Position numbers and translations under genes: made by a program. This document shows positions 7,835 through 17,186 of a DNA stretch of 42,262 bases, piece after piece. Source of the DNA: an uncultured Clostridia bacterium (GTDB lineage: Bacteria; Bacillota; Clostridia; TANB77; CAG-508); NCBI GenBank assembly GCA_904378095.1, contig CAJFHE010000012.1, positions 1 through 42,262 on the forward strand, written 5' to 3'. Every line of letters starts with the position of its first letter. Within the stretch, counting starts at the first letter, position 1. The notes under the pieces are model-generated. The model saw nothing but the letters and a program-made list of their open reading frames with translations. It had not been told where the DNA came from and made no database searches.

Positions 7835-7861
7835 ACACTTTTTCGGTTTTTTATTAAAAAA

Positions 7862-7919
7862 TAGAAAAATAGGGACAGGTGTATTGGTCCACTTTTTAAC
7901 GTCTGTCCCTATTTTTCTA
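7862..7919. terminator. Bidirectional hairpin terminator after obg
   Basis: TAGAAAAATAGGGACAG (7862-7878) pairs perfectly over 17 bp with 7903-7919 around a 24-base loop, ending in an A/T tract on both sides. AGGGACAG/CTGTCCCT links it to the intergenic GGGACAG repeat group. Confidence 0.8.
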
Positions 7920-7939
7920 CTTACCTCAGTCTTCCCATT

Positions 7940-9205
<1,266 letters not shown>

Positions 9206-9211
9206 CTATTT

Positions 9212-10225
9212 TTAATCTCCAAAATAGTCAAGCCTCATAGCCTTCTTAACCTTTTTCATTGTCTCTTTTGCAGTTTGTCTTGCTTTTTCAGTACCAGTTA
9301 TCAACAATTTGTCTACTAACTCTGGTCTATCTTCATAGTATTTTCTCTTTTCTCTCATTGGCGCTAAAAAGTCTATTATATTTTGTGCTAGTTGCTTTTT
9401 GCATGCTACGCAACCTCTTTTTCCTGCTTTACATTCTTCACAAACAGTTTTGCAGTCTTCTTTATTAGTAAATAAATTGTGGTAATATGCCACCATACAC
9501 ACATCTGGATTTCCCTTATCATCTTTTCTAATTCTTGCAGGGTCTGTAACTGCACTCATAACTTTTTTTGTTATCTCTTCTGGAGTATCTGAAAGATAAA
9601 TTGCATTGCCAAGTGATTTACCCATTTTTTCATTTCCATCTAGTCCTTTAATTCTCTTTGAGCCAGATAAAACCGCTTCTGGCTCTTTTAAAGTCTCTCC
9701 ATAGATACTATTAAATTTTCTTACTATCTCCCTACATTGCTCTATTAATGGCAATTGGTCCTCACCTACTGGTACCAATTCTCCCTCAAAACAAGTTATA
9801 TCTGCTGCTTGACTTACAGGATATCCTAAAAAACCATATGTAACACTTTCTCCAAAGATATCTCTTTTTTGAGCAATTTCTGTCTTTACAGTAGGATTTC
9901 TTTCAAGCCTTGCAATAGTAACTAGGTTAGAATAAAACACTGTAAGCTCTGCCACCTCTGGTATCATAGACTGAATATATATTGTTGTTTTTTCTGGGTC
10001 AATTCCAACAGATAAATAATCTAGCATAACCTCTCTTACATTTTTTCTAACTTTTTCTGGATTATTGAAATTATCTGTCAAAGCCTGTACATCTGCAATT
10101 AAAATGTATGGCTCGTACTTTCCAGAATTTTGCATTTCTACTCTTGTTTTTAGCGAGCCAAAATAATGACCTATATGTAATCTTCCTGTTGGTCTATCAC
10201 CAGTTAGAATTCTTTTCTTCTCCAT
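9212..10225 (-). CDS. trpS: Tryptophanyl-tRNA synthetase with cysteine cluster
   Basis: Class I aminoacyl-tRNA synthetase, 337 residues, charging tRNA-Trp. The HIGH-type motif is PTGRLHIGHYFGS (12-24) and the KMSKS loop is EKMGKSLGN (199-207). A cysteine group lies at C243, C258, C262, C265, C272 and C275. C265-x6-C272-x2-C275 with C243 21 residues upstream closely resembles the C-x22-C-x6-C-x2-C pattern that binds [4Fe-4S] in Thermotoga maritima TrpRS, so an iron-sulfur or zinc site is likely. No T-box leader is visible. AAGGAGGAG precedes the ATG. Confidence 0.95.
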   Translation of the reverse strand: MEKKRILTGDRPTGRLHIGHYFGSLKTRVEMQNSGKYEPYILIADVQALTDNFNNPEKVRKNVREVMLDYLSVGIDPEKTTIYIQSMIPEVAELTVFYSNLVTIARLERNPTVKTEIAQKRDIFGESVTYGFLGYPVSQAADITCFEGELVPVGEDQLPLIEQCREIVRKFNSIYGETLKEPEAVLSGSKRIKGLDGNEKMGKSLGNAIYLSDTPEEITKKVMSAVTDPARIRKDDKGNPDVCMVAYYHNLFTNKEDCKTVCEECKAGKRGCVACKKQLAQNIIDFLAPMREKRKYYEDRPELVDKLLITGTEKARQTAKETMKKVKKAMRLDYFGD

Positions 10226-10253
10226 CTTTCTCCTCCTTATTTCTATGTAATTT

Positions 10254-10316
10254 GCGCATTAAGGACACTCCTTTTTGTTCAGATTCTTGCACAAAAAGGA
10301 GTGTCCCTAATGTGCA
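10254..10316. repeat. R3 inverted repeat, copy 2
   Basis: Arms GCGCATTAAGGACACTCCT and AGGAGTGTCCCTAATGTGC (nearly complementary) enclose CTTTTTGTTCAGATTCTTGC. It occupies the gap between the znuB end and the trpS start and could terminate the metal transporter operon. Confidence 0.8.
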
Positions 10317-10320
10317 AGTT

Positions 10321-11167
10321 CTACTTTCCTTTTATTTTTCCTTTTAAAACCAACGTAATAAAATAAATTGCGCCTGAAATTATTACTATCATTGGGCCTG
10401 TTGGTATATTACAATAATACGATGCTATTAATCCAACTATTCCCGAGAATAGCGAAAATATTACTGCATATAAATGATACCATCTCATATTTTTCGCTAT
10501 GTTTCTGCTTGATGCAGCAGGCAATATGAGTAATGAATTTATTAATAATATACCTATCCATCTGATTGAAATCATTACTACTATTGCAATTAGTACTGCA
10601 AAAATATTGTCTATCTTTTTTGTTTTTATTCCTTTGCTTCTTGCTAAAGTTGTATTAATACTTATTAAGTGTAATTTGTTAAATGTAAAATACCAAAATA
10701 CTAGCACCACAATTGCTATTAAGAAAACATATAGAATTTCTGTTTCTGTTATACTTAATATGTCTCCGACTAAGTAGCTTGAATATTGGTTAAAGCTTCC
10801 TGTTTGTGCTAATATTGCAAGTCCTAGAGCAATCGCTATTGATGAAAATACACTTATTATTGTATCTGCTCCATAGGTTGTTTTATTTTTTACATAGTTT
10901 AAAAGTAGTGCAAACCCTATTGCAAATATTATCATGCCAATGTTTAAATTGCTTATTCCCAGTAAACTTCCGAATTGCAATTCCTGTTAATGCAGAATGT
11001 CCTAGGGCATCTGAGAAAAACGCCATTTTATTATTTACTATCATGGTTCCAAGTATTGCAAATATTGGCGAAATTAATATTATAGCTATTAATGCATTTT
11101 TCATAAATTGATAATCTATGAATTCAAAAGGCAGTATTACTTCTAATATATTGTTTATTACTTCCAT
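10321..11167 (-). pseudogene. znuB: Metal ABC transporter permease (ZnuB-like), frameshifted
   Basis: ABC-3 family permease for zinc or manganese in two frames. The 5' part (10883-11167) gives FAILGTMIVNNKMAFFSDAL then GHSALTGIAI. The 3' part (10321-10980) gives GSLLGISNLN and several membrane helices (GIIFAIGFALLLNY-like, then IVVMISIRWIGILLINSLLI). Removing the single base at about 10972 restores GIAI-GSLLGIS, exactly as in intact homologues, so one inserted base breaks the gene. It falls at the edge of the palindrome GAATTGCAATTC. It may be a real inactivation or a sequencing error. The intact product would be about 281 residues and form the channel with ZnuC. Confidence 0.85.
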
Positions 11168-11187
11168 TTTTATATTTCCCCTTATTT

Positions 11188-11916
11188 TTAGTTTAGTTCT
11201 CCAAAGCGATTCCTAAACTCCAAACTCCTAAACACATCCTCCGGCTTTCCCTCTTTAATAACTTCCTTGTCTAGCAAAATCACTTTATCTGCATATTTAT
11301 TTGCCAAATCCAAATCATGTGACACCATAATTATTGACATATCATATTCAGATTTTAGCTTATTTATAATTTGGTAAAAATCTTGTATACCATTTCTATC
11401 TATTCCAGATACCGGCTCGTCTAGTATAAGTAAATTTGGAGTTGGCTTTGTAGCAATTGCAATTAGCACACGCTGTAACTCTCCTCCAGATAAATCTCCA
11501 ATGCTTTTATCTATTAATTCTTCTGCGCCAAAGATTTTTAAATGCTCTTTTATTTCGGCATATATCTTTTTATCTTTTCTTAAAAATACTGGTATATGCG
11601 AAATAGCAGATGCAAACAAATCATGTACAGTAGTAGGCATGTGCCTTTCTACATTAATGCTTTGTGGTACATAGCCTATTTTTATTTTTCTAGTTATATT
11701 ATCTTTTTTGTCTACAAAAGTAATGTCTCCAGTATGTGGCACTTCACCTAAAATTGCCTTTAGAAGAGTGCTCTTGCCTGCGCCATTGCGTCCAATAATA
11801 ACTGTAAGCTCACCACAATGAATGTGAATGCTTACATCTTTAAGTATTACTTCATTTCCAATTTTAACTCCAATATTATTTATTTTTGTACAGTGTAACC
11901 CACAAGCTTTCTCCAT
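11188..11916 (-). CDS. znuC: Metal ABC transporter ATPase (ZnuC-like)
   Basis: The 242-residue ATP-binding subunit. Walker A is GRNGAGKST (42-50), Q-loop region GYVPQ, signature LSGGELQ (142-148), Walker B LLILDEP (162-168), H-loop SHD (199-201). It powers uptake with the permease encoded 20 bases downstream and the binding protein upstream, probably as one znuA-znuC-znuB operon. Which metal is carried (zinc or manganese) is not settled by sequence. A cysteine/histidine-rich start (ACGLHCTKIN) is unusual and could bind metal. Confidence 0.93.
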   Translation of the reverse strand: MEKACGLHCTKINNIGVKIGNEVILKDVSIHIHCGELTVIIGRNGAGKSTLLKAILGEVPHTGDITFVDKKDNITRKIKIGYVPQSINVERHMPTTVHDLFASAISHIPVFLRKDKKIYAEIKEHLKIFGAEELIDKSIGDLSGGELQRVLIAIATKPTPNLLILDEPVSGIDRNGIQDFYQIINKLKSEYDMSIIMVSHDLDLANKYADKVILLDKEVIKEGKPEDVFRSLEFRNRFGELN

Positions 11917-12056
11917 TTTCTCACATCCCTTCTTACGGTATCAGCTTTAAGTTATATTTATCTTCAATGTTTTACTCAAGCTATTTATATTAAGAAAAAT
12001 AATGTACTAATTATGCCATTTGACTGCCTACGAAATACATTGACTATCGTTTTACT

Positions 12057-12959
12057 TTAAAATGCGCTCTCCAAAATATTCAAATTTTCTCTCATTTGAT
12101 TTATGTATGCATCTTTAACAAGTTTTCCTGTTAAACCAGAATTAAGTTCAAGTATTTGTGCACCAATCTCATTTGCTATCGTCTCAGCATTTGCTTTATT
12201 ATCATTTTTATCAACAATTATAATCTGTATATTTTCTTGTTTTACTTTATCTATTATACTGCTAAGCATATCTGCAGACATTGTGCTTTCTTCGTGGTCA
12301 GTTGCGATTGTTGTCATTTCTATTCCTAGCTCTTGCCCCAAATATTCAAAAGCCTCATTTAAACATATTGCTTTTTCTCCGTCCAAGTTTTGCAAATTGT
12401 TTTCAAAATCGTTTTTTAACTCTTCTAGTTTTTGTACATATTCATCTGTATTTTTCTGATACACTTCTGCATTTTCTTGGTTTATATTAATAAGCTCTTT
12501 TGATATGCTTTTAACCTGTAGAATATAATTATCTATGCTTGTCCAAATATGTGCATTTACCCCATCTGTTCCGAGAATCACATTTTGAGCTTCTTTGCTA
12601 GAATCAATTATATTCATATCTTGGTTAGATGCTAATATCTTTTCTATAAAGCTTTCCATACCAAGTCCATTCATAATAAATATATCTGCATTTTCAACTT
12701 TTTTCATGTCTTCTGTAGTCAATGTATAGTCATGCAAACAGCCCACATTTACATCCGCCATATTTTCAAGCTCAATGTTTTGCGCTCCATCTGTAATATT
12801 TTCTGCAATAATATACATTGGATAAAACGATGTCAATATTTTTACTACTCCATCGTCTTTGCTTTCTCTATTATTTCTATTTATATTCAAAATCACAAGC
12901 GCCGCTATTATTCCAAGCACTACAATTGCAATTATTATATATTTGGTTACTTTTTTCAT
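12057..12959 (-). CDS. znuA: Metal-binding protein of the ABC transporter (ZnuA-like)
   Basis: The 300-residue cluster A-I/TroA-type binding protein has an N-terminal transmembrane anchor (IIIAIVVLGIIAALVI) instead of a lipobox cysteine. His is present in GCLHDYTLT (about 76) and NAHIWTS (about 137). The third conserved His (as in SHDAFGY) is replaced: here the segment reads CLNEAFEYLGQELGI. The metal site is therefore altered or uses Asn/Glu, and no His-rich zinc loop is present. The ATG at 12959 is chosen over TTG at 12962. A promoter at 13024-13052 precedes the operon; no Zur or MntR box was recognised. Confidence 0.88.
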   Translation of the reverse strand: MKKVTKYIIIAIVVLGIIAALVILNINRNNRESKDDGVVKILTSFYPMYIIAENITDGAQNIELENMADVNVGCLHDYTLTTEDMKKVENADIFIMNGLGMESFIEKILASNQDMNIIDSSKEAQNVILGTDGVNAHIWTSIDNYILQVKSISKELININQENAEVYQKNTDEYVQKLEELKNDFENNLQNLDGEKAICLNEAFEYLGQELGIEMTTIATDHEESTMSADMLSSIIDKVKQENIQIIIVDKNDNKANAETIANEIGAQILELNSGLTGKLVKDAYINQMRENLNILESAF

Positions 12960-13023
12960 CAATATTCACATTCCTTTTTTGTGGCATACTTACTCGTAAA
13001 TCTCTCATTTAACTACATTATAT

Positions 13024-13052
13024 ATAATACCATTTTTTGTATAAATTTTCAA
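13024..13052 (-). promoter_or_regulatory. Promoter of the metal transporter operon
   Basis: On the minus strand TTGAAA (13047-13052), 17 bases, TATTAT (13024-13029). Confidence 0.65.
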
Positions 13053-13110
13053 TATACCCCGTAAAAGATTGTTAAGTAGACTTTAATTTTTTTATATACC
13101 TAAAATCTGA

Positions 13111-13965
13111 TTAATTTAGGCACCTTTTTATCTCTTCTATGCTGTTCTTTGCGGCCTCATAACCATACTCAAAGCAATGATAAATTTTGCTTGTTTCCAG
13201 TAATCCCATTTTATCTGTATGTATATTAAGCACATAATCACTCTTTTTTATTTCTTCTTCTATTATCTTGTTTCCCATTATATCAATTGTCCTCATTATT
13301 ATATCCATAACATTACTATCTTTGCCAAAATTATCTTCGTCAAACTTTACTGCTATAACCTTGTCTGCACCTTGCTTTCTTACTTCATCTACTGGCACAT
13401 TATCTAGTGCTCCTCCGTCCATGAATGCGTGCTTTTCCATGGTGCATAGGTTAAATACGGCAGGAAAACTGCTACTAGCCCTTACTGCTTTTCCAATATT
13501 TATATCTGTTATATATTTTTCATTATTGACGACTTCTGCCTCTGGCACCTGATTTGTAAAAATATATTCCTTTGCATCAAGAATGTCCACAGTAGGAATT
13601 ACTATAGGCATTTGTATATTATTTATGTTCTCTACATTTTTATTTTTCGCTAGTAAATCAAAAACCTCTTCTATATTCTCTCCTTTTCTAAAACCTCTTA
13701 AAGTTGTTTTTCTATCTACTAAATTCTTAATTCCATCAAGAAAATAAAATCTACTTTCTCCAATTATCTTTCTGTAATTTTCTTGAAAAAGATTATATAT
13801 CTCATCAGTTTTATAGCCTATTGCATATAAACTGGCAATCATACTGCCAGCACTTGTTCCACCTATTATGTCTATGTTTATACCATTTTCTTCTAAAGCC
13901 TTAATCACACCAGCATGTGCAATTCCTTTCATGCCACCACCAGATAAAGCTAAACCAATTTTCAT
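13111..13965 (-). CDS. Patatin-like phospholipase (RssA/NTE family)
   Basis: The 284-residue predicted serine lipid hydrolase has a Ser-Asp dyad. The oxyanion loop is GGGMKG (9-14), the nucleophile elbow GTSAG (36-40, S38) and the catalytic Asp motif DGG (183-185, in FMDGGALDNVPVDE). No signal peptide, so it is cytoplasmic or on the inner membrane face. Such proteins hydrolyse phospholipids or lysophospholipids; the substrate is unknown. CGGAGG stands before the ATG. It appears monocistronic. Confidence 0.92.
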   Translation of the reverse strand: MKIGLALSGGGMKGIAHAGVIKALEENGINIDIIGGTSAGSMIASLYAIGYKTDEIYNLFQENYRKIIGESRFYFLDGIKNLVDRKTTLRGFRKGENIEEVFDLLAKNKNVENINNIQMPIVIPTVDILDAKEYIFTNQVPEAEVVNNEKYITDINIGKAVRASSSFPAVFNLCTMEKHAFMDGGALDNVPVDEVRKQGADKVIAVKFDEDNFGKDSNVMDIIMRTIDIMGNKIIEEEIKKSDYVLNIHTDKMGLLETSKIYHCFEYGYEAAKNSIEEIKRCLN

Positions 13966-14009
13966 ACAATCCTCCGTTCCGTCTTTTGCTTGGCGCAGTC
14001 TCTTGCAGT

Positions 14010-14136
14010 AAGTGTATATTTTTCGATTAAATTACAACTATACACTTATTCTATTGTATTTATTATTTGCTTTTTAGTGATTTTTAAACATAAATAGTGC
14101 AATTTATATGCTTCTTGGTTGCAGTGCACAAAAAAA
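14010..14136. other. Spacer between rpsR and the patatin gene
   Basis: AT-rich and without a convincing gene. It holds the inverted repeat AAGTGTATA / TATACACTT (about 14013-14048). An ORF that reads leftward from 14252 is composed largely of repeat sequence and is not believed. Confidence 0.5.
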
Positions 14137-14179
14137 GAGAAATTTTGGGACAGATTTAAATCTGTTTCTAAATTTCTCT
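14137..14179. repeat. R1-type palindrome, copy 4
   Basis: AGAGAAATTT / AAATTTCTCT arms enclose GGGACAGATTTAAATCTGT. It adjoins the R4 element at 14185-14250, both downstream of rpsR. Confidence 0.75.
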
Positions 14180-14184
14180 TTCTA

Positions 14185-14250
14185 TCGATTGGACTTTTGG
14201 ACTGTCCCCTCTGTTCCATTTCTGGAGCAATGGAACCGTCCCCCTGTTCC
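14185..14250. repeat. R4 palindrome (GTTCCATTTCTGGA), copy 1
   Basis: Contains CTGTTCCATTTCTGGAGCA followed by GGAACCGTCCCCCTGTTCCA and preceded by GGACTGTCCCC. The segment TGTTCCATTTCTGGARCA recurs at 19327-19345 after glmS. On the rpsR transcript the loop reads GAAA. It begins right after the rpsR stop codon. Confidence 0.75.
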
Positions 14251-14251
14251 A

Positions 14252-14533
14252 CTATTCAGCTGTATATGGTAATACTGCTATTTGTCTTGCTCTTTTTACT
14301 GCTAGTGTTATATCCCTTTGATGTTTTGCACATGCTCCTGTTGCTCTTCTTGGTAGTATTTTTCCTTTATCATTAACAAATTTCCTTATTTGCTCAGCAT
14401 TTTTATAATCTAATACTAAGTTTTTGTCTGCACATAAAGGACATACTTTCTTTCTCATTTTTCTAAATCTTGGGTTATAATCACTATCGTTGTTATTTCT
14501 ATTATTTCTTTTATTCTTTTTATTGTCAGCCAT
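14252..14533 (-). CDS. rpsR: 30S ribosomal protein S18
   Basis: The 93-residue primary rRNA-binding small-subunit protein assembles as a pair with S6. CPLC (about 31-34) is half of the zinc-type motif, and the conserved core YKNAEQIRKFVNDKGKILPR then RATGACAKHQRD is complete. The first 28 residues are an Asn/Lys-rich tail. It is the last gene of rpsF-ssb-rpsR, and the R4 repeat starts directly after its stop codon. Confidence 0.97.
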   Translation of the reverse strand: MADNKKNKRNNRNNNDSDYNPRFRKMRKKVCPLCADKNLVLDYKNAEQIRKFVNDKGKILPRRATGACAKHQRDITLAVKRARQIAVLPYTAE

Positions 14534-14643
14534 TATTCTTACCCCCTTACTTGACTAAATATAAGGTTTAAGTAGTTTTTCAAGTATTCATAATTTTTAT
14601 ATATTCTGATTTTTTACTTGTTCCGGTTTAACTACACATTCTA

Positions 14644-15078
14644 TTAGAATGGCAAATCATCACCTGAAGATATTTCAAAATCAGAATTTGTACTTGCTCC
14701 AGTACTTGGCATTGTACCAAATGTTGCATCAAAGTTTGCAGAAGTGCTATCTGCATCTCTTTTGCTATCTGCAAAATATGCTTCCTCAGCAACAACTTCT
14801 GTTACATAATGCTTTTGTCCTTGGTCATCATCCCAAGTTCTAGTTTGAATTCTTCCTACAATTCCTACTTGTTGACCTTTTTTAAAATATTTGCTACAAA
14901 ATTCTCCTAATTTTCCCCAAGCGACTATGTTTATAAAGTCTGCTTGTCTTTCTTCACCTTGTCTTACAAATCTTCTATTAACTGCTAAGCTAAAAGAAGC
15001 TACAAGTGTATTACTTGTTTGAGTGTATCTCACTTCTGGGTCTCTTGTTAATCTTCCCATTAAAATTACTTTGTTCAT
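14644..15078 (-). CDS. ssb: Single-stranded DNA-binding protein
   Basis: The 144-residue tetrameric OB-fold protein for replication and repair. MNKVILMGRLTRDPEVRYTQ starts the OB fold (to about 105), a short flexible linker follows, and the tip ends in DDLPF, the partner-binding peptide. ATG 15078 is chosen over the in-frame GTG at 15087, because the GTG overlaps the ribosome site AAAGGTG. It lies between rpsF and rpsR, the classic Firmicutes order. Confidence 0.97.
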   Translation of the reverse strand: MNKVILMGRLTRDPEVRYTQTSNTLVASFSLAVNRRFVRQGEERQADFINIVAWGKLGEFCSKYFKKGQQVGIVGRIQTRTWDDDQGQKHYVTEVVAEEAYFADSKRDADSTSANFDATFGTMPSTGASTNSDFEISSGDDLPF

Positions 15079-15134
15079 ATTTTTCACCTTTTACCTTTCT
15101 ATATTAAAGGCCCCCGAATGGGTATAGTAATTAG

Positions 15135-15413
15135 TTATTTCTTTATTACTATAAATTTAATTACTTCATCAGTAATTCTGTAGTTTCTCTCAAGCTCTGC
15201 AATTAAGCTTGGATTAGCTTCAAAGTCGTATACTACATAATATCCTTCTTTGTTTTTCTTAACTTCATAGGCTAATTTCTTTTTGCCTAATTCGCTAACT
15301 TTTTCTACTTTTCCGTCAGTATTAATTAATGTTTGGAATCTTTCAATAAGCTCTTTCATTGCATTTTCCTCAACATTAGGATTAATAATGACAACACTCT
15401 CGTATTTGTTCAT
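15135..15413 (-). CDS. rpsF: 30S ribosomal protein S6
   Basis: The 92-residue S6 has the usual start MNKYESVVIINPNVEENAMK and end YRITDEVIKFIVIKK. It forms a heterodimer with S18 on 16S rRNA. GAGGAGGTG precedes the ATG. It is the first gene of rpsF-ssb-rpsR, with a promoter at 15500-15528 and a hairpin leader that may be the S6:S18 feedback site. Confidence 0.97.
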   Translation of the reverse strand: MNKYESVVIINPNVEENAMKELIERFQTLINTDGKVEKVSELGKKKLAYEVKKNKEGYYVVYDFEANPSLIAELERNYRITDEVIKFIVIKK

Positions 15414-15440
15414 TACCGTTCACCTCCTCTTGGATAAATA

Positions 15441-15489
15441 ACCTATGGACATCGCCATAAGTAAGGAAAAAATAGCAATGCTATTTTTT
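15441..15489 (-). promoter_or_regulatory. Structured rpsF leader, possible S6:S18 feedback site
   Basis: On the minus strand the leader first has the hairpin AAAAAATAGCA/TGCTATTTTTT (15467-15489), then ACTTATGG-CGATGT-CCATAGGT (15441-15462) just before GAGGAGG. Leaders of rpsF in many bacteria bind the S6:S18 complex to shut off translation; whether this hairpin carries the required contact bases is not established here. Confidence 0.4.
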
Positions 15490-15499
15490 AAGCATTACT

Positions 15500-15528
15500 A
15501 TTTTACCACAGTTTTTGGGCATTTGCAA
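15500..15528 (-). promoter_or_regulatory. Promoter of rpsF-ssb-rpsR
   Basis: On the minus strand TTGCAA (15523-15528), 17 bases ending in TGTGG (extended -10 character), TAAAAT (15500-15505). Confidence 0.7.
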
Positions 15529-15624
15529 GTGTTTTAGTATAAGTTTTCAAGCTTATTCTCCGCTCGGCTTCTAATTTATTATTTTCTGTCATGTATTCAC
15601 CTAATTTTCCATTTTCTAACATAC

Positions 15625-16869
15625 TTAATACTCTAAGCTATTAGCATCCAAAAGGAAATCATATATGCTCATTAATATAATTCCATTATCATATCGAGAC
15701 CTTTTAACATTATCTCCCACTACTATTATTTTCTTAAAGAAATCATTCACATTTAGCAAAGATTTTTGCTCTTGTTTTACTTTTTCTTCAGTTCTCATTT
15801 CAAGAGCTGATTGAATATAAATTTTATTATTTCCTTTATTTGCCACAAAGTCAATCTCTAGTTGCTTTCTTGCATCTCCTTCACGTATATCTACAGAGCC
15901 AACGTCAACATTATATCCACGTTTTTTTAATTCTATATAAATAACATTTTCCATTGTATGAGATACCTCTTCACTTTGCCTAAAATCTAAAAATGAATTT
16001 CTTATTCCCATATCTGTAAAATAATATTTTTGAGGTGTCTCAATAAATTTCTTTCCTCTTACATCAAATCTTCTTGCTTTCTCTATCATAAAAGCATCTT
16101 GCAAATATCTTAAATAGTTATATATAGTTTTATCTGTCATTACTGATGTTCTGTCTCTTTCCTTAAAATTATTTGACAATTTTAATGGATTCGTAAGGCA
16201 ACCTATGTCAGAAGCAATTATTTGTACTAGCATTTCTAATTTTTCTTTATTTTGAATATTGTTTCTATCTACAATGTCATTTATATATACGTTATCCTTT
16301 TGTGCCCTTAAATAATTTATTTTGCTATTATCTGTTTTGGCTAATACTGTTAAAGGTAAACCTCCAAAAGTATAATATTCACTTAATGCCCTTTCTTCAG
16401 AGCCTTCATAGACAGAATAAAATTCTGAAAAAGATAAGGGATATACTCTTATTTCGTCTCCTCTGCCTCTAAATTCTGTTACAATATCAGATGATAAGAA
16501 TTTTGAATTGCTGCCAGTAACATATATATCAACATTATCTATATGCATAAACCCGATTAATACTGATTCAAAATCTTTAACTTCTTGAATTTCATCTAAT
16601 AATATAAAGTATTTATTTTCATCTTTAATTAGTCCTCTTATATATTCATCTAGTACATCTGGATTTAAATATTTTTTATTTTTACTTTCATCCAAACTTA
16701 ATTGTATTATGTGTTCTTCGTCTATTCCTTGCTCTATAAGATAATTTTTAAATATTACATTCAACAAATAAGATTTTCCACAGCGTCTAATTCCAGTAAC
16801 TATTTTTATAAGCTGATTATCAATTCTATCTACAAATTCTTTTAAATAATAATCTCTTTTTATCTCCAT
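15625..16869 (-). CDS. AAA ATPase with DUF4143 (AAA_14 family)
   Basis: The 414-residue protein has an N-terminal P-loop domain: Walker A GIRRCGKSYLL (26-36), Walker B YFILLDEIQEV, sensor VTGSNSKFLSSDI. A C-terminal DUF4143 domain resembles restriction-endonuclease-like folds (TENVIYIELKKRG-type segment, EIDFVANKGNNKIYIQS). Members are common in gut anaerobes and archaea with unknown function. The start 16869 is set by GGAGG 8 bases upstream; the in-frame ATG at 16884 contains that ribosome site. Its promoter (16922-16951) is followed at once by a nested dyad (16883-16920), suggesting local control. Confidence 0.92.
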   Translation of the reverse strand: MEIKRDYYLKEFVDRIDNQLIKIVTGIRRCGKSYLLNVIFKNYLIEQGIDEEHIIQLSLDESKNKKYLNPDVLDEYIRGLIKDENKYFILLDEIQEVKDFESVLIGFMHIDNVDIYVTGSNSKFLSSDIVTEFRGRGDEIRVYPLSFSEFYSVYEGSEERALSEYYTFGGLPLTVLAKTDNSKINYLRAQKDNVYINDIVDRNNIQNKEKLEMLVQIIASDIGCLTNPLKLSNNFKERDRTSVMTDKTIYNYLRYLQDAFMIEKARRFDVRGKKFIETPQKYYFTDMGIRNSFLDFRQSEEVSHTMENVIYIELKKRGYNVDVGSVDIREGDARKQLEIDFVANKGNNKIYIQSALEMRTEEKVKQEQKSLLNVNDFFKKIIVVGDNVKRSRYDNGIILMSIYDFLLDANSLEY

Positions 16870-16882
16870 ACCGAGCGCCTCC

Positions 16883-16920
16883 ATTACGAATTTTTTCCGT
16901 TTACGGAACTTTTTCGTAAT
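16883..16920. promoter_or_regulatory. Nested inverted repeat at the ATPase gene start site
   Basis: Outer arms ATTACGAA (16883-16890) and TTCGTAAT (16913-16920) enclose an inner TTCCGT-TT-ACGGAA (16895-16908). It spans the expected transcription start and runs up to GGAGG, so it could be a repressor operator or a leader hairpin covering the ribosome site. Confidence 0.6.
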
Positions 16921-16921
16921 A

Positions 16922-16951
16922 ATTATAACACAAAATTTATTATTTAGTCAA
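16922..16951 (-). promoter_or_regulatory. Promoter of the AAA ATPase gene
   Basis: On the minus strand TTGACT (16946-16951), 18 bases, TATAAT (16922-16927). Confidence 0.7.
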
Positions 16952-16987
16952 TTTTTTATTACAAATTTCTTATTTTCTATGAACTGA

Positions 16988-17028
16988 TGAAACTCGTGGA
17001 CAAATTTAAATCTGTCCCCATCGTTTCA
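16988..17028. repeat. R1-type palindrome, copy 5
   Basis: TGAAAC..GTTTCA outer arms with GGACAAATTTAAATCTGTCC core, in the divergent gap between the ATPase gene and glmS. Confidence 0.75.
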
Positions 17029-17048
17029 ATGAATTTTAGTCATAAAAC

Positions 17049-17076
17049 TTGTTTTTTTCTCCGTCCCAAAAAACAA
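17049..17076. repeat. R2 hairpin repeat, copy 2 (degenerate)
   Basis: TTGTTTTTTT / AAAAAACAA arms with loop CTCCGTCCC, one base shorter on each side of the loop than the 1317 and 40651 copies. It ends 12 bases before the -35 box of glmS. Confidence 0.75.
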
Positions 17077-17087
17077 CATGAAAAAAT

Positions 17088-17116
17088 TTGACACATTTTT
17101 CATTTTATAGTAATAT
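17088..17116 (+). promoter_or_regulatory. Promoter of the glmS ribozyme-glmS transcript
   Basis: TTGACA (17088-17093), 17 bases, TAATAT (17111-17116). The leader is about 330 nt and contains the ribozyme. Confidence 0.8.
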
Positions 17117-17186
17117 ACTACCATAACTTAAGAATAGCTTTACAAATACATAAATAATTAAAGGAAAGGAGTTTGTTTATTTTTAA

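Noticed and set aside
10226..10320. T-box riboswitch before trpS (also looked for before serS and gltX)
   Set aside because: No specifier loop or GGTGGnACCGCG-type antiterminator word is present in any of the three leaders.
10321..11167. Programmed frameshifting in znuB
   Set aside because: The junction has no slippery heptamer or downstream stimulator, and such control is not known in this permease family.
14046..14252. 68-residue ORF on the minus strand after rpsR
   Set aside because: It consists mostly of R1 and R4 repeat sequence, has no ribosome site and no recognisable protein pattern.
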